Shown here: positions 1 through 6,676 of the stretch, in pieces
How positions within the stretch are numbered: the stretch's first letter is position 1
Layout: every line of letters begins with the position of its first letter
Origin: Gammaproteobacteria bacterium
GTDB lineage: Bacteria; Pseudomonadota; Gammaproteobacteria; Steroidobacterales; Steroidobacteraceae
DNA length: 8,446 bases
Assembly: GCA_025350345.1 (NCBI GenBank)
Contig: JANXYA010000107.1
Span: 1-8,446 of the forward strand
Direction of reading: 5' to 3'
Notes under the pieces: generated by a model
The model's input: the letters and a program-made list of their open reading frames with translations, nothing else
What the model was told of the DNA's origin: nothing
Databases searched by the model: none
Position numbers and translations under genes: made by a program

Positions 1-1
1 G

Positions 2-1234
2 CCCCCGATCGTGGTGTCCTGGGAAATCGAAAACCTGCGCACGCGCCTGGCCTCTGCCCAGCGCGGCGAGTCGTTCCTGCTGCAGGGCGGGGATTGCGCC
101 GAGAGTTTCGCCGATTGCGAGTCGGATCGTATCGCCAAGCAGCTGAAGGTGCTGCTGCAGATGAGCCTGGTGCTGCTGCAGGCCATGAAGCGCCCGATCG
201 TGCGTGTCGGCCGCTTTGCCGGACAGTATGCCAAGCCACGCTCGGCGGATACCGAGACACGCAACGGGGTGTCGCTCCCCGCCTATCGGGGCGATCTGGT
301 CAATCGATTGGAGTTCAGCGCCGAGGCGCGGCGTGCCGATCCGCAATTGCTCCTGCGCGGCTACGAACGCGCGGCCCTGACGCTCAACTTCGTGCGCGCG
401 CTGATCGATGGCGGATTCGCGGATCTCCATCACCCCGAATACTGGGAGCTGGGCTTCGTGCGTCACGCACCGCTCCACGAGGCCTACGAGCGCATCGTCC
501 ATTCCATCGGCGACGCGCTCGATTTCTTCGAGTCGATGACCGGCCAGCAGGTCGGCGACGCGCTGCGGGTCGAGTTTTTCTCCAGCCACGAGGGCCTGCA
601 TTTGCTGTACGAGCAGGCCCAGACGCGCTACATCCCGCGCCAGGATCGCTGGTACAACCTGTCCACGCACATGCCCTGGATCGGCATGCGCACCGCCACG
701 GTGGATGGCGCGCACGTGGAGTATTTCCGCGGCATCGCCAATCCGATCGGCGTCAAGGTCGGCGCGGCGATGAGCGATGAATGGCTGCAGGAGCTGGTGG
801 CGATCCTCAATCCCCAGAATCAGCCCGGGCGCCTGGCGCTGATCCACCGCTTCGGCGTCAAGGACATCGAGCAGCACCTGCCGCGCGTCATCGAGGCCGT
901 GCGCCGCACCGGCAACAGCGTGTTGTGGTGCTGCGACCCGATGCACGGCAATACCGAGACCACGAGCGGAGGCCTGAAGACGCGGCGCTTCGAGAACATT
1001 CTGAAGGAGCTGGACATTTCCTTCCGTATCCACCGGGAACTGGGCTCGATACTCGGCGGTGCGCACATTGAGCTCACCGGCGAGGATGTCACCGAGTGCA
1101 CCGGCGGCGCGCGCGGCCTGACCGATGCCGATCTGCAGCGCGCCTATCGATCGCAGGTCGATCCGCGGCTGAACTATGAGCAGGCCCTGGAACTGGCCAT
1201 GCTGATCGCCGAGCGCAGCCGGCAGCGCACGTGA
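2..1234 (+). CDS. class II 3-deoxy-D-arabino-heptulosonate-7-phosphate (DAHP) synthase, 5'-partial
   Basis: This enzyme condenses phosphoenolpyruvate with erythrose 4-phosphate to DAHP, the first step of the shikimate pathway to aromatic amino acids, in the cytosol. The frame is open to the left edge and reads PPIVVSWEIENL, a typical internal segment, so the GTG at 11 is not the start; roughly 40-55 N-terminal residues are missing. Counting the Val codon at 11-13 as residue 1, the class II signatures are GGDCAESF (26-33), RVGRFAGQYAKPRS (65-78), SSHEGLHLLYEQA (191-203), NPIGVKVG (244-251), CDPMHGNT (308-315) and GGAHIELTGEDVTEC (349-363). The four metal ligands known from Mycobacterium tuberculosis AroG have counterparts at Cys29, His312, Glu354 and Asp384, with nearly identical spacing, so the enzyme should be active. 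The sequence does not match class I AroF/G/H enzymes. PhzC-type phenazine enzymes belong to the same class, but nothing nearby suggests phenazine synthesis. Its TGA (1232-1234) directly abuts the uvrC GTG. Confidence 0.95.
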   Translation, partial: PPIVVSWEIENLRTRLASAQRGESFLLQGGDCAESFADCESDRIAKQLKVLLQMSLVLLQAMKRPIVRVGRFAGQYAKPRSADTETRNGVSLPAYRGDLVNRLEFSAEARRADPQLLLRGYERAALTLNFVRALIDGGFADLHHPEYWELGFVRHAPLHEAYERIVHSIGDALDFFESMTGQQVGDALRVEFFSSHEGLHLLYEQAQTRYIPRQDRWYNLSTHMPWIGMRTATVDGAHVEYFRGIANPIGVKVGAAMSDEWLQELVAILNPQNQPGRLALIHRFGVKDIEQHLPRVIEAVRRTGNSVLWCCDPMHGNTETTSGGLKTRRFENILKELDISFRIHRELGSILGGAHIELTGEDVTECTGGARGLTDADLQRAYRSQVDPRLNYEQALELAMLIAERSRQRT

Positions 1235-3058
1235 GTGCCCGACCCGGCGTCATTTGATCCGCAGCGCTTCGTCGCCACGCTCCCGTACCGGCCGGGCGTG
1301 TATCGCATGCACGATGCCGCTGGCGAGCTCATCTACGTCGGCAAGGCGGCGCGGCTCCGCGACCGCGTCGGCAGTTACTTCAGTTCCCGGCCGCAATCGG
1401 CCAAGGTAGCCGCGATGCTGCGCCGCGTGGCGCGCATCGAAGTGACCGTGGTCGGCTCGGAGACCGACGCTCTGCTGCTCGAGTGCAACCTGATCAAGGC
1501 GCATCGGCCACGGTACAATGTCATCCTGCGGGACGACAAGACCTTCCCGTTCATACTGTGCGCCACTGACCATGAGTTTCCCCGGCTGCAGTACTGGCGC
1601 GGCCTGCGCCGTCCGGCCGGGCGGTTGTTCGGGCCGTACCCGAACGCCTCGGTGGTCAAGGCGGCGCTCCAGCATCTGCAGAAGGTGTTCCGCATCCGCA
1701 ATTGCCGCGACTCCTTTTTTGCCCACCGGAGCCGCCCCTGCCTCCAGCACCAGATCGGCCGCTGCTCGGCGCCCTGTGTCGCCCTGATCAGCGTCGCGGA
1801 CTACCGGCACGATCTGGACTCTGCGCTGCGGGTGCTGGAAGGAAACAGCGAGCCGCTGGCCGCCGAGTTGCGCGCGCGCATGAGCGAGGCGTCGCAGGCA
1901 CTGCGATTCGAGGACGCGGCCCGATTGCGCGATCAGCTCGCGGGCCTCACGGAGTTGCAGAGCCAGCAGATCTCCACCGCGCCCCGGTCCCGCGACGTGG
2001 ACGTCGTGGCGCTGGTGGGGGAGCCTGGACAATACGCCCTCACGATCCTGACGGTTCGCGAGGGCAACAGCCTCGGCACCAGCAATTTCTTTCCGGCGGC
2101 GCTGGGCGAAGCGGCGGAGACCCTGGCGCAGTTCCTGCTGCTGCACTACGGACAGCAGCCGGCGCCCGCAGAGATACTCATCAATCAGGCGCTGCCGGAC
2201 CGCGAGGCGGTGGCCGAGGCGCTGGCGGCCGTGGTCGGGCGTGCGGTCCGTTTGCATCAGAGTGAGCGCGGCTTGCCCGGACGCTGGCTGGAGCTCGCCG
2301 AGGAAAACGCCCGCGAGGCCCTGCGGATGCGCGCCAGTCGGCGCGACACGATCGCCGCGGCCCTGCAGGCCCTCGCCGCGGAGCTCACGCTCCCGCGGGT
2401 TCCGGAGCTGATCGAATGCTTCGATGTCAGCCACACCGGGGGCGAGGGTACCGTGGGCGCCTGCGTCGCCTACGGCGCGGAAGGGGCCATCAAGCGCGCC
2501 TACCGTCGCTACAACATCGAGGGCCCGACGCCGGGTGATGACTACGGGGCGCTCGAGCAGGCGCTCGCCCGTCACGGCGCGAGGATCCAGAGCGGCGATC
2601 TGCCGCGGCCCGACCTGCTGCTGATCGACGGCGGCTCCGGGCAGCTCAAGGCCGCGCAGCAGGGACTGGCGCGGGCCGGGTGCAATGATCTTTCGTTATT
2701 GGCGATCTCCAAGGGTCCGGACCGGCGGCCTGGACAGGAGCGGCTCCATCTGCCGGGGGAATCCGTGGCGCGCACGCTCCCGCCAGACAGCGTGGCGCTG
2801 CACCTGCTGCAGCGGGTGCGCGATGAAGCGCATCGCTTTGCGATCACCGGGCAGCGCCGGCGCCGCGCGCGCCGCTATCACGAATCGATACTCGAGGCGG
2901 TTCCGGGTCTCGGGCCAGCCCGGCGCCGCGCCTTGCTGACGCACTTTGGCGGCCTGCCCGGCGTACTGCGTGCCGGCATTTCCGACCTTGAACGGGTAGC
3001 GGGAGTGGGGACAGCGCTGGCCCGTACCCTTTATGATTACCTGCATCCGGGAGCGTGA
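1235..3058 (+). CDS. uvrC: UvrABC system protein C (excision nuclease subunit UvrC)
   Basis: UvrC is the nuclease of nucleotide excision repair. Recruited by the UvrB-DNA complex, it cuts on both sides of a lesion. The 607-residue product has the usual length (E. coli about 610) and full architecture. The N-terminal GIY-YIG nuclease (about 15-95) has GVY at 21-23, IYVG at 33-36 and Glu83. A four-cysteine cluster follows (157, 169, 177, 181), matching the spacing of the reported UvrC iron-sulfur site. The UvrB-binding UVR domain lies near 205-240. The RNase H-like nuclease has DVSH (Asp397), GDDYGAL (Asp436), IDGGSGQ (Asp465) and His533, and tandem helix-hairpin-helix motifs span about 551-605. 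The start is the GTG at 1235: it gives the usual short leader before PGVYRM. It follows the upstream TGA with no gap and has no clear Shine-Dalgarno, so translation is probably coupled to the preceding gene. All catalytic positions are intact. Confidence 0.98.
   Translation: MPDPASFDPQRFVATLPYRPGVYRMHDAAGELIYVGKAARLRDRVGSYFSSRPQSAKVAAMLRRVARIEVTVVGSETDALLLECNLIKAHRPRYNVILRDDKTFPFILCATDHEFPRLQYWRGLRRPAGRLFGPYPNASVVKAALQHLQKVFRIRNCRDSFFAHRSRPCLQHQIGRCSAPCVALISVADYRHDLDSALRVLEGNSEPLAAELRARMSEASQALRFEDAARLRDQLAGLTELQSQQISTAPRSRDVDVVALVGEPGQYALTILTVREGNSLGTSNFFPAALGEAAETLAQFLLLHYGQQPAPAEILINQALPDREAVAEALAAVVGRAVRLHQSERGLPGRWLELAEENAREALRMRASRRDTIAAALQALAAELTLPRVPELIECFDVSHTGGEGTVGACVAYGAEGAIKRAYRRYNIEGPTPGDDYGALEQALARHGARIQSGDLPRPDLLLIDGGSGQLKAAQQGLARAGCNDLSLLAISKGPDRRPGQERLHLPGESVARTLPPDSVALHLLQRVRDEAHRFAITGQRRRRARRYHESILEAVPGLGPARRRALLTHFGGLPGVLRAGISDLERVAGVGTALARTLYDYLHPGA
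3049..3053 (+). promoter_or_regulatory. Shine-Dalgarno of pgsA
   Basis: GGGAG lies inside the last codons of uvrC, with a 4-base spacer to the ATG at 3058 but only one base to the alternative GTG at 3055. This spacing decides the pgsA start in favour of the ATG. Confidence 0.5.
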
Positions 3059-3630
3059 TGAGCTGGAATCTCCCCAACGCCTTGACGGGGCTGCGGATCT
3101 GCGCGATCCCGCTGGTCATGCTGCTGTTCATGGCTGGCCGCCACAATCCGGCCGGCCTGGGCGATACGGCCGCGGGCCTGGTGTTCGCCGCCGCCTCGAT
3201 CACCGACACGCTCGATGGCTATCTGGCGCGGCGCCTCGGCCTGATCACTCCGCTCGGCGCCTTCCTGGACCCGGTCGCCGACAAGCTGATCGTCGCGGTG
3301 GCGCTGGTCCTGCTGGTCAGTCGCGATCATAGTCTGGCGCTGGTGCTGTCCGCGGTGGTGATCATCGGCCGCGAGATCGCGGTCTCGGCGCTGCGCGAGT
3401 GGATGTCGGAGCTCGGTCATCGCGCCAAGGTGGCCGTCTCAGCGCTCGGCAAATACAAGACCATCATGCAGATGACGGGCCTGTCGCTGATGCTGTACCG
3501 GCATGATCTGCTGGGCGTACCCATGTACCGCTCGGGCCTGTGGCTCACGGGGCTGGCCGCGCTCCTCACCCTGGTGTCGATGGTCATTTACCTGCGCGCG
3601 GCCCTGCCTTACCTGCGCGCCAAGCGCTGA
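3058..3630 (+). CDS. pgsA: CDP-diacylglycerol--glycerol-3-phosphate 3-phosphatidyltransferase (PgsA)
   Basis: This inner-membrane enzyme transfers the phosphatidyl group from CDP-diacylglycerol to glycerol 3-phosphate, giving phosphatidylglycerophosphate, the committed step to phosphatidylglycerol and cardiolipin. The 190-residue product carries the complete CDP-alcohol phosphatidyltransferase signature D-x2-D-G-x2-A-R-x8-G-x3-D-x3-D: Asp50, Asp53, Gly54, Ala57, Arg58, Gly67, Asp71 and Asp75. Hydrophobic segments near 11-27, 36-48, 77-88, 93-110 and 159-180 fit an integral membrane protein, and the tail (YLRAKR) is basic. The opening MSWNLPNALTGLR is the usual amphipathic entry of the family. 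The ATG at 3058 overlaps the uvrC TGA by one base (TGATG) and has a well placed GGGAG; a GTG one codon upstream is possible but less well spaced. Following uvrC directly is the classic gammaproteobacterial order. Its stop lies only 6 bp from the stop of the convergent dnaE2. Confidence 0.97.
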   Translation: MSWNLPNALTGLRICAIPLVMLLFMAGRHNPAGLGDTAAGLVFAAASITDTLDGYLARRLGLITPLGAFLDPVADKLIVAVALVLLVSRDHSLALVLSAVVIIGREIAVSALREWMSELGHRAKVAVSALGKYKTIMQMTGLSLMLYRHDLLGVPMYRSGLWLTGLAALLTLVSMVIYLRAALPYLRAKR

Positions 3631-3636
3631 GCGGAG

Positions 3637-4020
3637 CTAGTGGAAGTCGCGCGAGCGGCGGGTCAGGCCCTCGAGCCAGTGGGAGCGATCGTGCAGGCGG
3701 CGCGCGATCACGTGCGCGACCCCGTTCTGGTTCTGCAGCGTACCGCTGACCACCAGCAGGCTGGCGCTCAGTGCCGGGGCGCGCTGCGTCATGAAGACCT
3801 GCGGCCAGAGAATCACATTGACGATGCCGGTCTCGTCCTCGAGCGAGAGGAACACGACGCCGGAAGCCGTGCCGGGCTGCTGCAGGTGCGTGACGAGGCC
3901 GCCGACACGCACGACGGCGCCATCGGGCAGCGCGCGCAGTTCGAGGTGGCTGCAGATGCGCGCGCGGCGGAGCTGCTCGCGCAACAGCACCAGTGGATGC
4001 TGTGTGGTGCTCAAGGACAG
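3637..4020 (-). pseudogene. out-of-frame OB-fold C-terminal part of dnaE2
   Basis: These 127 codons plus stop read LSLSTTQHPLVLLREQL and onward, through VRVGGLVTHLQQPGTASGVV and LSLEDETGIVNVILWP, to RSRDFH. That is the nucleic-acid-binding OB-fold and conserved tail of DnaE2/ImuC. It is in a different frame from the catalytic part upstream. The only nearby candidate start is a TTG at 4012-4014, with no Shine-Dalgarno, so independent translation is unlikely. Strong conservation of the encoded peptide suggests the shift is recent or artefactual. Confidence 0.85.
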
Positions 4021-6676
4021 CTGTGTAGTCGGCCATGATTTCCTGGGCCGCGCTCGGGCGCGGCAGAATCACGGCGGGTTCGATTGGGCTGGCCAGCCCC
4101 AGGCTCCCGGGCGGCGGCTCAGCCCCGAGCGCCAGCCAGCTCGCCGCGTGGCGGTGTTCGCTTAAGCCGTGCAGTGCGCCCGCGATCGCCAGCAGCTGCA
4201 TGCTGCGCCTGGGCAGTGCCGCGCGCTGCGCCAGCTCGGCGATACTCCGGAACGGTGCCTGGGCGCGCGCGTCGAGGAGGCGCTGCGCGTGGGCGCTGGG
4301 GAGCGAGCGCACCAGCGCGAGTCCGGTGCGGATCGCGAGCGCGCCGCCCGTGGCAGGCTCGAGCGTGCAGTCCCAGGCGCTGCGCAGCACATCGGGCGGC
4401 AGCAGGGTCACGCCGTTCCGCCGCGCCTCCTGCACGAGCTGCGCCGGCTGGTAGAAACCCATCGGCTGGCTGTTGAGCAGCGCGGCAAAGAAGGCCGCGG
4501 GTTCGTGGCACTTGAGCCAGCAGGACAGATAGGTCAGCAGCGCGAAGGAGGCGGCGTGCGATTCCGGGAACCCGTACTCGCCGAACCCCAGTATCTGCCG
4601 GTAGATGCCCTCGGCAAATTCCGCGCTGTAGCCGTTGGCACTCATGCCGCCGAGGAGCCGCTCGCGGAACGGCTCGAGGCCGCCGCGGCGTTTCCAGGCC
4701 GCCATGGAGCGACGCAGCTGATCGGCCTCGCCGGCGGTGAAGCCGGCGGCGACGACGGCGATCTGCATCACCTGTTCCTGGAAGATCGGCACGCCGAGCG
4801 TGCGGCGCAGCACCTCCGCCAGCGCCGGGCTTGGATAGCTGACGCTTCCCGGGTCCTGGCGGCGGCGCAGGTAGGGGTGGACCATGCCGCCCTGGATCGG
4901 GCCGGGGCGGATGATGGCCACCTCGATCACCAGATCGTAGAAGGAGCGCGGCCGCAGGCGCGGCAGCATGCTCATCTGCGCACGCGATTCGATCTGGAAC
5001 ACGCCAACGGTTTCGGCGCGGCAGATCATGTCGTAGGTGGCGCGATCCTCGGCAGGGATATCCTGCACGCACCCCGGCCAGCCCCGATGCGCACGGATGA
5101 ACTCCAGGCTCTTGCGGATCGCAGTGAGCATGCCGAGCGCGAGCACGTCTACCTTGAGGAGCCCCAGGGTCTCCAGGTCGTCCTTGTCCCACTGGATCAC
5201 CGTCCGATCGGGCATGGCGGCGTTTTCGATGGGCACCAGTTCGTGGAGCGGCTCGCCGGAGATCACGAAGCCGCCCACGTGCTGCGAGAGGTGGCGGGGG
5301 AAGCCGCGCAGCTCGGCGATGAGCCCGGCGGCGAGGGCGGCGCGCGCACCATGCGCCGGATCCGTGGCCGCTGCCGTCGTGGCCGGCTCGATACCGAGCG
5401 CGCGCTCGACGTCGCGCCGTGCGCTGCGGCTGCGGTAGGTGACGACGGTGGCCGCAAGCGCAGTGCGCTCCCGTCCGTACTTGGCGTAGAGGTACTGGAT
5501 CACCTCTTCGCGCCGCTCGTGCTCGAAATCGACGTCGATATCCGGCGGTTCGCGCCGCTCGCGGCTGATGAAGCGCTCGACCAGCAGGCTCATGCGCGCC
5601 GGGTCGACCTCGGTGATGCCCAGCGCATAGCAGACCGCGGAGTTCGCCGCCGAGCCGCGCCCCTGGCAGAGAATGTCGCGCCGGCGCGCGAAGTCGACCA
5701 CGTCATGCACGGTGAGGAAGAAATGCTCGTACCCGAGCTCCGCGACCAGCTGCAGCTCCTTTTCCAGCAGCGCCGCCACCGGCGCTGGCACGCCCTGGGG
5801 CCAGCGCCGCCGCGCGCCGGCCTCGGTCAACGCACGCAGGTGCGCGCTGGCGCTCGAGCCTGCTGGCACGAGTTCGGCCGGATATTCGTAGCGCAGCTGG
5901 CCGAGATCGAACTGGCAGCGCTCGGCGATGGCGAGGCTCGCGGCCAGCAGTTCAGGGGGGTACAGGCGCGCGAGCGTGCGCAGCGGGCGCAGGTGCCGCT
6001 CCCCATTGGGAAACAGCCGCGCACCCGCGCTCTGGAGCGTGCAGCCGTGGCGGATCGCGGTCAGCAGATCCTGCAACCGGCGGCGATTGCGCCGATGCAT
6101 GTGCACATCGCCCGCGGCCACCGCGGGCAGGGCGCAGCGCCGCGCCAGTTCCTGGCAGTGCGCGAGGCGTGAGCGATCGCCGGCGCCGCGATGCAATTCC
6201 ACCGCCAGCCAGGCACGCTCGGCAAAACGCTCGCGCAGCCACCGCCCTGCGGCGAGCGCTTGCTCTGCGGCGGCCGCATCGTCCGGGGGCGGCAACCACA
6301 GCGCCAGGCACTGATCGAGGCCGGATTCCAGGTCCGCCTGCGCCAGTGCGTAGCGGCCCTTCGCCGCGCGGCGGCGCGCCAGGGTAATGAGCCGGCAGAG
6401 CTGGGAGTAGGCACGCTGGTCAGGCGCCAGCAGTACTAGCTGCAGGCCGTCGCTGCAGCGGAACTCTGCGCCGACGATCAGTCGCAGGCGAGGGCCTTCC
6501 GGCAGGCCCTGCGCGGCCTCGTGGGCCCGCACCACGCCGGCCATCGAACATTCATCGGTCAGGGCGAGTGCGCGGTAACCGAGCTCATGCGCGTGCCTCA
6601 CCAGCTCGGCCGGATGCGAGGCGCCGCGCAGGAAGCTGAAGTTGCTGAGGCAGTGCAGCTCGGCGTACGCGCTCAT
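3637..6676 (-). CDS. dnaE2: error-prone DNA polymerase DnaE2/ImuC, frameshifted near its C-terminus
   Basis: This is the C-family translesion polymerase of the ImuA-ImuB-ImuC mutasome, normally induced by DNA damage. The ATG at 6676 is chosen because it opens the family-typical MSAYAELHCLSNFSFLRGAS and overlaps the imuB stop as ATGA. Numbering from it: PHP domain about 1-200 (DECSMAGV 41-48, AGDVHMH 188-194); GRGSAANS 339-346; catalytic aspartates 381 and 383 in PDIDVDF; third aspartate 510 in LKVD; HLSQHVGG 462-469; GVFQIESRAQM 558-568; RPGPIQGGMVHPYL 590-603; GFGEYGFPESHAASF 697-711; a helix-hairpin-helix-like region 809-835. The frame is lost after ADYT (882-885, base 4021). The rest of the family sequence, an OB-fold ending in RSRDFH at 3640, continues in another frame to the TAG at 3637-3639. 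Unshifted, translation would run to a stop at 3584-3586, giving 1030 residues with about 145 unrelated ones. Segment 429-454 is about 20 residues shorter than usual. It may be a pseudogene or contain a sequence error. Confidence 0.92.
4018..4027 (-). other. frameshift site in dnaE2
   Basis: On the minus strand the sequence is TACACAGCTG: the codons TAC ACA belong to the catalytic frame and CTG starts the OB-fold frame, leaving a single G (4021). Family members have about nine codons between the DY and HP residues, while 25 bases are present here, a net loss of two. Restoring one GC to make ACA-GCG-CTG would give ADYTALSLSTTQHPL, which fits the family. Loss of one GC unit from a GCGC run is therefore the simplest reading. 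The alignment is from memory of the family, not computed. Confidence 0.75.

Noticed and set aside
1250..2575. 441-codon open frame on the minus strand opposite uvrC
   Set aside because: It is antisense to a complete UvrC with all catalytic residues, and the translated product has no motif.
3055..3057. GTG as the pgsA start
   Set aside because: It would sit one base from the GGGAG, too close for a Shine-Dalgarno; the next codon, ATG at 3058, has a workable spacer and gives the family-typical N-terminus.
4000..4020. CTGT...ACAG inverted repeat resembling a LexA box
   Set aside because: The half-sites are 13 bases apart rather than the 8 of an E. coli-type box, and it lies inside the coding sequence far from the operon start.
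4015..4027. Programmed ribosomal frameshift in dnaE2
   Set aside because: There is no slippery heptamer, no rare-codon pause and no evident stimulatory structure. The required shift (+1 or -2) is uncommon, and DnaE2 is not known for recoding.
3999..4028. Imperfect 10-base direct repeat (AC[T/C]ACACAGC, 21 bases apart) as the cause of the frameshift
   Set aside because: Slippage between copies 21 bases apart would change length by a multiple of three and keep the frame, so it does not explain a net loss of two bases; loss of a GC unit is simpler.
4169..6172. 667-codon open frame on the plus strand opposite dnaE2
   Set aside because: It is antisense to unmistakable DnaE2 polymerase sequence. 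Its product is a compositionally biased Arg/Ala/Gln/His string with no recognisable motif, as expected from GC-rich off-frame reading.
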